From positions 1-23,918 of the IMG/VR virus record IMGVR_UViG_3300030406_005420: a DNA stretch of 23,918 bases; one strand, given 5' to 3'. Position numbers and translations under genes: made by a program. The DNA comes from a virus. Each line of letters begins with the position of its first letter. Within the stretch, counting starts at the first letter, position 1. The notes beneath the pieces were generated by a model. It was not told where the DNA came from. It saw only the letters and a list, made by a program, of their open reading frames with translations, and made no database searches. Of this stretch, positions 12,124 through 21,070 are shown in pieces.

Positions 12124-14676
12124 CTATAATACTTCATAGGCAGATACACTAATCTTACCCATAGTTTTTGTTGTTGATGTTACAATAAAATATAGCCCTG
12201 CCCAATAATCATTTGTATAAGAATTTGGCGTATAACCAAAAGGTCTATGACTTAAATTTGTTCCATCAAATTGTATGTAATCACCAACCTCTATATTATA
12301 AAAAGCAGGATTGACTATTTCAAATGAAACTTTAATTTTTAAATCTCCAAGAATGTTGTTGTAATGTTTTTGATAAAAATTACTTAAAGTTCCAACAGCA
12401 TCTATTTCATTCTTTATTTCTTTAATATTCTCTGTTGTCATATTATATAAAGTTCTAATCGTGCTATTATCATAACTGTTTTCATTTAAATACTTACTGC
12501 TTTCAGCAGGATTTCTGTTATAGTTTATTTTCCATTTAGTTACAAGTTCTTGTAAAGGTAAATGTGAAATTTGGAATTGAGCTATATCTTGTTTTGTTAA
12601 TTTTGAATGAGGAAACATTACTTTATAAATAACGCTATCTTCTGCCCAGCTTCTATTAACATTTGATGGAGGCAAATCTCTATCGCAGTTTTCAAAGGTA
12701 GCATCTGCACCTGTTATAGACGCATCACTACTAAATACTTTTATAAACTCATAATTGTCTATGCCTCCTGATGAATTTTTTAAAGCTATTATATCTCCAT
12801 TTGCTAAAGTTTCACTTCCATGAGTATAGTCTATTCCAAAAGCTACATCATCTCCATCAACTCCTGAACCTCCTGATGTTTGTAATGTTCCTATTTGTAA
12901 TAAATATGGCTGAACAGTAGAGGCAGTTGTGCTTACAGGTAAATATGTTCCAGCTTGCATATAATCAAATGTTCCATCGTTTTTATATCTCATTATAAAT
13001 CCGCCAAAATGTTGAAGCTTCTCTAATATGTCCTCTAATTTTTCTGATTTATTTAACCACCAATTCATTTGTCCTCTTAATAAAGGAGTTGCTGCAACAC
13101 CTGTTACCCCTGCATTCATATAATTAAATATTGCTGTATAATTATCGCTTTCATTAGATGAGGTAAATGTTGTTGGCATAAATGTTTCACAAATATATCT
13201 ATGTGCTGCAATAGGGGTTTTAATCAATTCACTATTAATTGATAACCCATCTTGCGCTGAATATAGCTCTGTAACAGAATTAGCAATTTCAGCATCTGAT
13301 TGACGAGTTCCCTCGGTTTGTTCTATTGCGGTCCAAACTTGAAAATAACATTTTGCAGTTCCTGAAAGATTAAAAGTTCCACTCCCTGTAAAAATTACTT
13401 TTACTGTTATTTTATCAGGAAGTTGTCCATTGTTTGCTGTTATTTCAAATGTTGATGTATCATACCCTGCTGTAGTTGTTGTTTCGTGATATATATATTT
13501 ATTTGCATCCATATCAGTTGAACCAGAGCCTCCTGTGTATGAAGTTCCTGAAACAGTATAACTGTCCATTAAATAATCTGAAACACTTGCGGATGGACTT
13601 CCTGCATCCATATCCCAAAATACATCAATCTTTGTTTCAACCTTTGTAAAAGATGTTGAAAATGATGCACTTATATTTGAATAATCTATTTTAAAACTAA
13701 TGCTTTTTGGGCTATGACTTGCTCTACCAATATCTGTTACATCAAAAGAATATTGAACACTTGAACCAATAGTAGCATTTGTAACTGAAAATGTTGCGGT
13801 TTCTTTATCACTACTTATTGTTACCCCACTTGAACCATTTGACAACCCAGTTCTTGTCTGCCAATACTTTTTTAAATCTGCATTTGTTTTTCTACCATAT
13901 ATTGTAGAGCTACCATCTTTTGCATCAATAGCAGTTCCGCTTTCAGATGTTCCAAAGAAATCCATCTTTGCCATATTTTGAGAGCCAGTTTTTCTATATA
14001 CATTTCCCTCGTTCCAATGTAAAAACCCACTACTTACACTACTGCCTTGCTCATGAGCCACTGTAAAAACCTGTCCTCCATCTACCTTTTCAACTTCAAC
14101 TGGATGTGTTTTTACAGAAGTATCTCCTAAATCTGAACCAGTTAAGCTAAATACTCCTGAGGCATAATCTCCAAATACCAATGGAACATAATTTCCATTT
14201 TTTGTTTCTGTTATTGGAGCGTTCATATTTTCAAAAGGGCGAAGCGAGCTAATTTGAAGTGTTATTTTATTTTCAGACATTTGAACAGCTCTAAGTCGCC
14301 CTTGATATATTAATAAACAATTATCTATGGTATCATTATCATCTAATTGTGAAAATATTTTTACATCTCTATTAATATATTCTCTTGCGCTGTATAATAA
14401 ATCATCTGACAGCAAACCTCCGCTTCCATCATCGTCTGCGCAGCTTATACTAACATTAGATAATGAAGCTGTTGATTTTGTTAAATCAATACTTTCTTTA
14501 ATCTTTGGAATATTTGTTATAACACCCTTATAAGCAACAGAGCTTACTGTTGTATCTACTACAGATAAATATAAACCAGGAGTAGTAGTGCTTGTTTCGT
14601 TAAAGAGTTGAACAAGATAGTTCTCTTGCATGTGTTGTCCAATAGACGATGAGTAATTTGCAGGTAGAGTAAGCAT
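12124..14676 (-). CDS. Tail tip / hub protein (850 aa)
   Basis: It follows the tape measure gene with a one-base overlap, the usual place for the distal tail and hub proteins. The N-terminus (residues 40-165) has strands ending in NDTIDNCLLIYQGRLRAV, ISSLRPF and VPLVFGDY, as in baseplate hub-like proteins that bind tail tube and fibres. The centre is serine-, threonine- and glycine-rich with repeated beta stretches. The C-terminus from about 690 has long helices (ESSKYLNENSYD, then IKEIKNEIDAVG) and a beta end FEIVNPAFYNIEVGDYIQF. No enzyme motif is seen. It probably forms the tip that meets the host surface. Confidence 0.65.
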   Translation of the reverse strand: MLTLPANYSSSIGQHMQENYLVQLFNETSTTTPGLYLSVVDTTVSSVAYKGVITNIPKIKESIDLTKSTASLSNVSISCADDDGSGGLLSDDLLYSAREYINRDVKIFSQLDDNDTIDNCLLIYQGRLRAVQMSENKITLQISSLRPFENMNAPITETKNGNYVPLVFGDYASGVFSLTGSDLGDTSVKTHPVEVEKVDGGQVFTVAHEQGSSVSSGFLHWNEGNVYRKTGSQNMAKMDFFGTSESGTAIDAKDGSSTIYGRKTNADLKKYWQTRTGLSNGSSGVTISSDKETATFSVTNATIGSSVQYSFDVTDIGRASHSPKSISFKIDYSNISASFSTSFTKVETKIDVFWDMDAGSPSASVSDYLMDSYTVSGTSYTGGSGSTDMDANKYIYHETTTTAGYDTSTFEITANNGQLPDKITVKVIFTGSGTFNLSGTAKCYFQVWTAIEQTEGTRQSDAEIANSVTELYSAQDGLSINSELIKTPIAAHRYICETFMPTTFTSSNESDNYTAIFNYMNAGVTGVAATPLLRGQMNWWLNKSEKLEDILEKLQHFGGFIMRYKNDGTFDYMQAGTYLPVSTTASTVQPYLLQIGTLQTSGGSGVDGDDVAFGIDYTHGSETLANGDIIALKNSSGGIDNYEFIKVFSSDASITGADATFENCDRDLPPSNVNRSWAEDSVIYKVMFPHSKLTKQDIAQFQISHLPLQELVTKWKINYNRNPAESSKYLNENSYDNSTIRTLYNMTTENIKEIKNEIDAVGTLSNFYQKHYNNILGDLKIKVSFEIVNPAFYNIEVGDYIQFDGTNLSHRPFGYTPNSYTNDYWAGLYFIVTSTTKTMGKISVSAYEVL

Positions 14677-17174
14677 TATGCGAGATTTAGTTTAGTTGCT
14701 TCTTTAATTTTTGGGATAATAACATCAACAATAGTTTCATCCACTAATGGAGCAGATATGTTTACTGTTATATTTTGACCTCCGCCAGAGCTTTGAGATT
14801 TTGCTTTTGCCCCTAAAGGTTGAATAGTAACTCTTTCAGCGCCCTCTTCTCCTACTAAAATATTTCTTGGACCCGATGTAATAAAACTACCTCCTAAACC
14901 AAACCTTGGAGCAGGTTGAGCAGAAATAGCAGCTATTTGAGCAGCTCCTAATGCTGCTACCAACCCACCAATAATATGACTTGCTGGATAACTATAATCT
15001 TTTAATGCTCTTGATACACCAGCAGCAGTGTTCATTGCAGCACTTGCTATGTTTCCTGCTTTCTCCATTTTAAACGCTCTTTTTCTTTCTTGTTTAAACT
15101 TGCGAGCAATATTGTTTTCCATTATTTCCCTTTGCTCTTGAGTAGCGTTTTCATACTCTCTTGTAGTTTTTAGAGCTTCTAACTCTCTGTTCATTCTCTG
15201 TTCGGTTAAATCTCCATAAGCTGCGCTAAATCCCATATAAGCATCAAGAGCTTGCCCAGCTTGAGCTTCAAATATCTCAAATGGACTTTCTTGTTCTTTT
15301 AACTCTTTTAGTTTTTCTTTCATGTCTGCATAAACTTCAGCGAGGTCGGCACCACTTGCTATAGCCATACCAAAAGCGGCTATCATATCAGACGTTACAT
15401 TTTCTAAATCATAGTGCGCCTCAATTAAATCATCTATTGTGAGGTTTTCATCTTCCAACATTTCTATAAAGTCTGGCAACTCTACACCTAAACTGCTCAT
15501 TTGTTTTTCAAGCTCAATTAGGTTTTTTATTCTCTTTTGGTTCTTTTCTGAGTTGTCCTCTAATAAAGAGTTTTGAACAGCAATATTTTTATCTGTTTCT
15601 TTGTTTGCTTGAGCTATGGCTTCGTCTATTTTTTCCCACTTTTCCATCTCGTCATTTATTTCTTTTTGCTTATCTATATGTTCACGAAGTTTAATTAGAT
15701 AGTTTTCATAGGCAATTTTCTTATCAACAAACGCTTTTACTTCATCTCTACTGCTTTCTCTTTTGTCTGCATCTAACTTTAGAAGCTCTTGAGTAATCAT
15801 TAAATCTCTTTTCTTTTGCTGGAATTTTTCAATTTCTGCTTCAGTCAGTTGCAACACAAGAGCGTTTTCTAAATTTATATTTGCTATCTTTAGCTCATTG
15901 GAAATTTTCATCTGTTTGTTTTGTTTTTCAAGTTCAGATGTAACGCTTTGTAAGCCCACTTCAGTATCTGAAAGAAGCCCTTTCATTTTTGAATAAGCTT
16001 TCTTTTTCTCCCAAGCTAAATCCAGTTCTTTCGACTGACTTAAATTATACTTATAAATCTCTTTCGATACTCCCGCTACAATCAGTGCATAGGCAGCAAA
16101 TGCTGGATTAAGTATAGATTTTAAAACTATTGACCTTTTTTCTAATACAATAACAGCTTTCATCACAGCTTTATACATCACAAAAGCTGCTAATAAATCA
16201 ACAACTGTCAGTGCCATTGCTCTTAACTCTGCTTTGTTTTCTGCAAGGCTTTCAAATAACTCGGTCATGTTTTGTGTAAATTCAATAGTTGATGGAGCTA
16301 AAAGTTCGCCTATAGCTTCAGCTAAATCTGAAGCTGCATTTTTCATTGCCTGCATAGAACCCTCTACAGTTTTACGCATTTCCTCATTCAACTCTCCAAA
16401 TTGAGTATCTGCAGCGTCTAAAATAATATTTTGTGCTTCTTGTAATCTATTTTGCTCTACAAGGTTTTTAATCATTTCTTTTTGTGTTCCACTAAAAGTA
16501 AAACCTGAACGACTTAATGCACCTAATTGTCCAGCAGGGTCTTGTAATGCCTTTCCTAATTGCAAGGCACTACTTTTTAATTGTTCAAAAGTAGGAATGC
16601 CTCCAGAAATAGATATTGCCATATTGTTGGCTGCAACCATTGTTCTTTCAAAAGCTTGTCCTCTTATATTTGTAAAGGTTAGTAAGATAGAAGCCATTTT
16701 ATTATTTAGCTCATCGCCAACAATACCAGTTTTTTGCATTCTTTCAGTTAATTTCTGTATCTGTTCAGAAGTTCTACCTACAACTGCTCCAGTTGAAGCT
16801 AATGCTGCATCTATTCTTGCTTCAGAGCTTTCTTGTTCGGCATAAGCTTTTGTAAGCCTACCTACAGTCATTGTATATAAACCTACAGCAAAAGTAGCTA
16901 ATAATATTCTTGAACGAAGAACTGAAAAAGTTGTAGAGCTTGCAACTGTTGCTGCAGTCATATTTCTCTGATTTCTCATGGCAAGCGTTCCAGTTGCAAT
17001 TTGCTTCTTTTGAGCGCTTTCAGTTAAGCCTATAGAAGTGCCTAATTGTTTTTGAGAACCAGCTAATTGTGTTGTAGATACGCTTAAGGCTTGAATAGCT
17101 GCTATAAGCTGCTTTTCGCCTTTAGGTCTAAACTCAATAGTTATATTATTACTGCCTACTTTGCTTTTCGCCAT
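14676..17174 (-). CDS. Tail length tape measure protein (832 aa)
   Basis: Length, position after the chaperone pair and composition fit. Residues 85-105 hold a hydrophobic segment (LLATFAVGLYTMTVG), followed by a lambda gpH-like region (GIPTFEQLKSSALQLGKAL, DPAGQLGALSRSGF, GSMQAMKNAASDLAEAIG). There is a second hydrophobic region near 320-345 and coiled coil from about 390 to 560. A small hydrophobic region lies near 700-755, and the conserved end is GLGGSFITSGPRNILVGEEG. At the usual ratio of about 1.5 angstrom per residue the tail would be roughly 125 nm. It overlaps the preceding frame by 26 bases. Confidence 0.85.
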   Translation of the reverse strand: MAKSKVGSNNITIEFRPKGEKQLIAAIQALSVSTTQLAGSQKQLGTSIGLTESAQKKQIATGTLAMRNQRNMTAATVASSTTFSVLRSRILLATFAVGLYTMTVGRLTKAYAEQESSEARIDAALASTGAVVGRTSEQIQKLTERMQKTGIVGDELNNKMASILLTFTNIRGQAFERTMVAANNMAISISGGIPTFEQLKSSALQLGKALQDPAGQLGALSRSGFTFSGTQKEMIKNLVEQNRLQEAQNIILDAADTQFGELNEEMRKTVEGSMQAMKNAASDLAEAIGELLAPSTIEFTQNMTELFESLAENKAELRAMALTVVDLLAAFVMYKAVMKAVIVLEKRSIVLKSILNPAFAAYALIVAGVSKEIYKYNLSQSKELDLAWEKKKAYSKMKGLLSDTEVGLQSVTSELEKQNKQMKISNELKIANINLENALVLQLTEAEIEKFQQKKRDLMITQELLKLDADKRESSRDEVKAFVDKKIAYENYLIKLREHIDKQKEINDEMEKWEKIDEAIAQANKETDKNIAVQNSLLEDNSEKNQKRIKNLIELEKQMSSLGVELPDFIEMLEDENLTIDDLIEAHYDLENVTSDMIAAFGMAIASGADLAEVYADMKEKLKELKEQESPFEIFEAQAGQALDAYMGFSAAYGDLTEQRMNRELEALKTTREYENATQEQREIMENNIARKFKQERKRAFKMEKAGNIASAAMNTAAGVSRALKDYSYPASHIIGGLVAALGAAQIAAISAQPAPRFGLGGSFITSGPRNILVGEEGAERVTIQPLGAKAKSQSSGGGQNITVNISAPLVDETIVDVIIPKIKEATKLNLA

Positions 17175-17589
17175 CTTTTTCCTGCTGCTTTTGAATTATT
17201 CCTTTTATATAAAAACTTTTATCTATCCATTTTTTTGGATGTTTACCATAATGCCCCTCATAAGCTGGAACATTAAACTGGCTACAATAAGAATACTTAT
17301 TAATATCTTGTTGCGCACTAACAGAATATAAAAATCTTTTACAAGCAAAAAAAGGCAGTTGTCCAAAAATAGCTTCTGCTATATTGAAACTCTTGCCTTT
17401 TTCTATATTTACTTGCTTAACTTCAGCAATTAGTTTGTCTATTATGCCTTGCACATCCTCATCCTTTGTAAATGTTAAATAGGGATATTTACCATCTATT
17501 TTAAGAGGAACCTGTGCTTCATAAGGATATTGCTTATAAACACAGCCCTCACAACCGCCTATACACTCTGGACTACGATAACTAAGCAA
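17149..17589 (-). CDS. Tail assembly chaperone, downstream (T-like) part, reached by -1 frameshift
   Basis: This frame lacks a convincing start: its best internal choice is TTG at 17589 with no ribosome-binding site. It is open upstream through the end of the previous gene in the -1 frame, reading GGVEAYTLEYNVL before that TTG. So it is probably made only as a fusion with the upstream chaperone, as with lambda gpG-gpGT. The protein begins with a cysteine cluster (ECIGGCEGCVYKQ) that could bind zinc, then a mixed region with FNIAEAIFGQLPFFACKRFLYS. It lies immediately before the tape measure gene, as expected for a factor that coats it. Confidence 0.72.
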   Translation of the reverse strand: MLSYRSPECIGGCEGCVYKQYPYEAQVPLKIDGKYPYLTFTKDEDVQGIIDKLIAEVKQVNIEKGKSFNIAEAIFGQLPFFACKRFLYSVSAQQDINKYSYCSQFNVPAYEGHYGKHPKKWIDKSFYIKGIIQKQQEKDGEKQSRQ

Positions 17590-17615
17590 TACATTATACT
17601 CAAGGGTATAGGCTT

Positions 17616-17885
17616 CTACTCCCCCAGATTTTGATGCTCTCTAATTTTGACAACTAATTTATTTTTGTCATCCTCAGACAACGACTTAATAAGTTTATCA
17701 TCTGCACCCTTAACACCTTTTCTAATCCAAGCTGTTCTGGCTGCTGACATATTCTTTATCATGTTGTTGCCATCGTTATCCTGTAAAACTACAGGAATGT
17801 CGTTGCAGAAATCAATGTCGTCAACAGACATTTCTAATAGTTCAACTTCTTTTCCTGAAGCTAACTTAAACTTCTCTTTTGCCAT
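17616..17885 (-). CDS. Tail assembly chaperone, upstream (G-like) part
   Basis: An 89-residue protein (MAKEKFKLASGKEVELLEMS and onward) lies between the tail tube and tape measure genes, the standard place of the G-like chaperone. AAGGAGATAAG precedes the start. Its last codons are CTG GGG GAG TAG, a five-G run where ribosomes can slip to the -1 frame and continue into the downstream frame. No enzyme motif is present. Function is inferred from gene order and frameshift geometry. Confidence 0.75.
   Translation of the reverse strand: MAKEKFKLASGKEVELLEMSVDDIDFCNDIPVVLQDNDGNNMIKNMSAARTAWIRKGVKGADDKLIKSLSEDDKNKLVVKIREHQNLGE
17619..17627 (-). other. Programmed -1 frameshift site
   Basis: On the minus strand the zero frame reads CTG GGG GAG then TAG. 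The five G residues (complement of 17621-17625) allow tRNA-Gly on GGG to re-pair one base back, and the -1 frame then reads GGA GTA GAA and stays open for the whole downstream chaperone. The site lies three bases before the stop codon. Confidence 0.65.
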
Positions 17886-17898
17886 CTTATCTCCTTAT

Positions 17899-18942
17899 TT
17901 AGCTTTGAGGTCTTACTTTAATAAGATTTCCTGATAGTTTATCAATCATCTTTAATGTAAGACTTAATTTCAAATAATCGCCCTCGTCAAAAGCACACTC
18001 TGTTATAACACATGCTGTCATATCAAACCCTAAATCATCTGCACTTGCAAATGTTCCATTGTTTGAAAGAAATAAACCATTTGATGTAACAGGAGTTAGC
18101 TCTTTAGCGCTTTGAAAAAACTGGTCGGTATTATCATCATACTTAACAACACATGCTGATGTAATATCTAAGTTAGGAATACCTCTTAAGTATTTTTCAG
18201 GAGTTCCCTCAAAACCACTTTTAGTTTTATTTCCTAAGAACGCAACTGGATTTTCAATACTTAATTCCCAACTGTCAAGAATACAATCAGCTCCAGCAAC
18301 TTTTTTAACCTCTGTAAAGGTTGAAAGGTATTTATAGTTTGTAGTAAAATCTGTAAAACCAGTTACTTTAGCTGCTCCAGCTAAGGATATTGTTTGTCTT
18401 GTTTGTGCTGTTAATTCAAAATTAATTCTACCGCCATTCTCTTGTGAGTTAGCTGATAGTTTTAAACTTGTTATTACACATCCAGGAATTGAGTATGAAT
18501 TACCAGTAGCTGATGTGTCAGCATCTGCAAGTCCATTAATATGAAAACAAATTGTATTGTGCGCTCCACTTGATGTGTCGCCCTCTCCAAATGCAGCATG
18601 TTCATATCCTGATGCTAATGTGATAAAGTTTGAAGAAACTTCAACACCAAGAGCATTTTCAAGTAAAATTTTAGCGAGGTCATTTGTCCATACGCCTGAA
18701 ACGCTAAATTCATGAACAGCACCCTCTTCATGTGATAGTAAATCATTTTGATTTACAACTCTACCTGTAGTTCCGCTTCTTTGCTCAATTACTCTTAAGT
18801 CATTAAAGGTAGGCATACTAATGCTTTCTGTTTCAATGGCAACATAATCTGAACCTGTGCCATTTGCAGTTCCAACAGTTGTTTCTTCAGCAACCAAGAC
18901 CTGATATTCCTTAGGATTGTGAGCGCTTGTATTAATAGCCAT
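17899..18942 (-). CDS. Major tail (tube) protein (347 aa)
   Basis: The protein begins with AHNPKEYQVLVAEETTVGTANGTGSDYVAIETESI and continues with NDLRVIEQRSGTTGRVV and VHEFSVSGV, a beta-rich N-terminal pattern typical of siphophage tail tube proteins. It lies just upstream of the chaperone pair and the tape measure. The rest is beta-rich with few charged runs. Its cysteines are scattered (for example TICFHING and PGCVITSLK). It should assemble as hexameric rings around the tape measure. Confidence 0.75.
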   Translation of the reverse strand: MAINTSAHNPKEYQVLVAEETTVGTANGTGSDYVAIETESISMPTFNDLRVIEQRSGTTGRVVNQNDLLSHEEGAVHEFSVSGVWTNDLAKILLENALGVEVSSNFITLASGYEHAAFGEGDTSSGAHNTICFHINGLADADTSATGNSYSIPGCVITSLKLSANSQENGGRINFELTAQTRQTISLAGAAKVTGFTDFTTNYKYLSTFTEVKKVAGADCILDSWELSIENPVAFLGNKTKSGFEGTPEKYLRGIPNLDITSACVVKYDDNTDQFFQSAKELTPVTSNGLFLSNNGTFASADDLGFDMTACVITECAFDEGDYLKLSLTLKMIDKLSGNLIKVRPQS

Positions 18943-19124
18943 TAGTCATTCTCCTTTTTGATTGTTTTCTTTGGTTTTTCTTCTGCTTCAACTACCTTAC
19001 CAATTAAACATCTTGGCATAACTTCTAATGATACTTTCTTGCCATCCAAAAGGTCTTTTTTAAGTTTTTGGTCTATTGCTGTAAGCTTATGTGAACCAAT
19101 ATTTTCTTTGAGTATATATTTCAT
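18942..19124 (-). CDS. Small basic hypothetical protein (60 aa)
   Basis: It lies between the tail completion gene and the tail tube gene and overlaps the latter by one base. The product has a short strand region (SLEVMPRCLIGKVVEAEE) and a lysine-rich tail. A GGGAAAATAAC site precedes the start. No family is recognised; a small tail or connector factor is likely by position. Confidence 0.6.
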   Translation of the reverse strand: MKYILKENIGSHKLTAIDQKLKKDLLDGKKVSLEVMPRCLIGKVVEAEEKPKKTIKKEND

Positions 19125-19135
19125 GTTATTTTCCC

Positions 19136-19654
19136 TTAATTTAAAATTACTAATTTTTTATTGTTCGCAGTAGTGAAATATTTTCCATCACTATCAAGAA
19201 GAAATCCATACAACGAATAATTTAGTGGTATTTTAACGCTATAATTTATTCTTGAAAGTAGCAAATTATCAACAAATACTTCATCATCTTCTTTTATATT
19301 AAATTCAATTTCTTCTACTCTGCCATCAAAATAATTGTTTCCATCTCTTCTGTTCTCATAAAGAACCTGCTCAAGCCTATTAGTTTCATCTCTTAATTTT
19401 TCAAGAGATTTTAAATTAGACGACTTAATATTAAAATATAAAGAAACAGTCATTTCTACTTTATTCAATAACATCTTAGGTTTACTATCCTCATCTGTTA
19501 TTTCTCTTATAAATATTCTTATGTGAGAATTTTTTGTTTTTTTATAAGCATCTCCAATATAGACTGGGAAAGAACCAGAATACTCAGTGCTTAAAATGTT
19601 CTTAAACTTTGTAAGAACTCTATCAAATGCGTAGTTTGTATAACTATAAGCCAT
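19136..19654 (-). CDS. Tail completion/terminator-like protein, paralogue 2 (172 aa)
   Basis: The N-terminus has PVYIGDAYKKTKNSHIRI and the centre MTVSLYFNIKSSNLKSLEKL, then NRLEQVLYENR. These segments line up with those of the neighbouring 148-residue protein, so the two genes are probably tandem paralogues. Size and position between the connector and the tail tube genes fit a tail terminator or head-tail joining protein. The C-terminal 25 residues (GFLLDSDGKYFTTANN) are extra. The start follows directly on the stop of the paralogue. Confidence 0.6.
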   Translation of the reverse strand: MAYSYTNYAFDRVLTKFKNILSTEYSGSFPVYIGDAYKKTKNSHIRIFIREITDEDSKPKMLLNKVEMTVSLYFNIKSSNLKSLEKLRDETNRLEQVLYENRRDGNNYFDGRVEEIEFNIKEDDEVFVDNLLLSRINYSVKIPLNYSLYGFLLDSDGKYFTTANNKKLVILN

Positions 19655-19655
19655 A

Positions 19656-20102
19656 TTAACCTTTTAATTTTGAGAATGTAATTTGAAAGGTAGCTGATTG
19701 TAAACCATTAACATCTATCTCATCATCTACAAACTCATTCAGTGTAATTGAATTTATTTTTAAATTTAAATTATTTTTATCTTTCTCTACTGTTTGTTGG
19801 TAGGCAAGTAAAAACTGCTCTATTCTGTGCATAGTGTTAAAAAACTCCTTATAAGAAAGGTCGTTCTTTGCTTTTAAAATATAATAAAGTTTTATTTCTA
19901 ATGAATATAAATTAAGAAACCTTGTATCATTTATTTCGTTAAAAGACTGCTCAAGAGAACCAATCCTAATTGATACATTTCCGCTTCTTTTATAATTTTC
20001 TGATATATATACTTTTGCGGCTCCGCCAAATTCTCCTCTAAGGTTATTTGAAAAAATATCTACTATTTCTTCAGAGTATAACTTTTCGTAGGAGGTAGGC
20101 AT
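19656..20102 (-). CDS. Tail completion/terminator-like protein, paralogue 1 (148 aa)
   Basis: KVYISENYKRSGNVSIRI and LEIKLYYILKAKNDLSYKEF, then HRIEQFLLAYQ, mirror the neighbour. The end (LQSATFQITFSKLKG) is a beta strand like those that close tail terminator rings. The gene overlaps the preceding connector-like gene by one base. Role is inferred from size, order and paralogy; I recognise no family directly. Confidence 0.6.
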   Translation of the reverse strand: MPTSYEKLYSEEIVDIFSNNLRGEFGGAAKVYISENYKRSGNVSIRIGSLEQSFNEINDTRFLNLYSLEIKLYYILKAKNDLSYKEFFNTMHRIEQFLLAYQQTVEKDKNNLNLKINSITLNEFVDDEIDVNGLQSATFQITFSKLKG

Positions 20103-21070
20103 TACTTAAATATGTTATAATTAACTCTTTTATTATTTCTTCTTGTGAGCTTTACACTTCTGACACCAGCGTTGTCTGTGTGTTCATGTTTGCCCATTAC
20201 CTCTATTTCCCACTCATCATTAAGTGTAGCAGATGAATTGTCTGCTGAACCTTGAAATCTTATTTCTAATCCACTAACACAAGCCTGATAATCTCCATTA
20301 ACTGTTTGAGCATCAACAACTAATTTGTTTTTTAATCCATCACTATCTTTAGCCCATACAGAATATTTAGAAGTTCCTATTACTCCTGCTGTTGTAATTT
20401 TAACTTTAACTCTGTCGTAAGTGCCAGAGTAATCTCCTCTTGTATCTACTATGTTTAATGCTCCACTTACAGAAACTTTTGAAACATTGCCTTGCGACAT
20501 ATCTCCTGAAGTTTGAAATCCAAGCTTAACAATCCCTTGATTTAAGTCTTGTATGTTATTATCTGCCTCTTCATCCATTGCTTGAGCAATTTCACTTTCT
20601 GGCTCATAAGCTTTTATCATAAAGCTTGCAGCAAGCAAGGCAACAGTTCTTTTTATAAAATAATCATAACTTCCATCTTTGAGTGTAAACATTTCTTTTG
20701 GAAGAGTAGCATCTACTTTAGATTTAAAAAATGCGCTTGCATTTGAAATCATCCTTGTTTTAAATGTTGCGTTATCTTCTCCAGCTTCCATTAACATATT
20801 AACTGGACTTGTAGAGCTATTATAATAATAAACAACATCTGAAGTGCTGTTATAATACCATTCCCCATTTGCATCAACAGCTGTTTTAGAAGATTGCGCT
20901 GAACTTAAATTCTCTCCATCTGCAAAAAGTTGTGTAACTAAACCGCAATTTTCTGCTTTATATCTACTCCCGCTATCTGTTACCCAACCATGAATGATAG
21001 CTTTGCTATCAAATTCATCTATATTTGGATAAATATCGTATAAATCTCTTTCTGTTATATAATCAGCCAT
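20102..21070 (-). CDS. Head-tail connector-like structural protein (322 aa)
   Basis: The N-terminal half starts MADYITERDLYDIYPNIDEFDSK and contains helices around 110-170 (TFKTRMISNASAFFKSKVDA, then YFIKRTVALLAASFMIKAYEPE). This resembles gp6-like head-tail adaptor proteins, which begin with similar helices. The C-terminal half is beta-rich (NVSKVSVSGALNIVDTRGDYSG and onward), an extension that may face the neck exterior. The position before two completion proteins supports a connector. The endolysin end overlaps this start by eight bases. Confidence 0.55.
   Translation of the reverse strand: MADYITERDLYDIYPNIDEFDSKAIIHGWVTDSGSRYKAENCGLVTQLFADGENLSSAQSSKTAVDANGEWYYNSTSDVVYYYNSSTSPVNMLMEAGEDNATFKTRMISNASAFFKSKVDATLPKEMFTLKDGSYDYFIKRTVALLAASFMIKAYEPESEIAQAMDEEADNNIQDLNQGIVKLGFQTSGDMSQGNVSKVSVSGALNIVDTRGDYSGTYDRVKVKITTAGVIGTSKYSVWAKDSDGLKNKLVVDAQTVNGDYQACVSGLEIRFQGSADNSSATLNDEWEIEVMGKHEHTDNAGVRSVKLTRRNNKRVNYNIFK

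Noticed and set aside
17647-17934. 95-residue plus-strand frame over the chaperone gene
   Set aside because: It is antisense to a well-supported gene with a strong ribosome-binding site, and has no site of its own.
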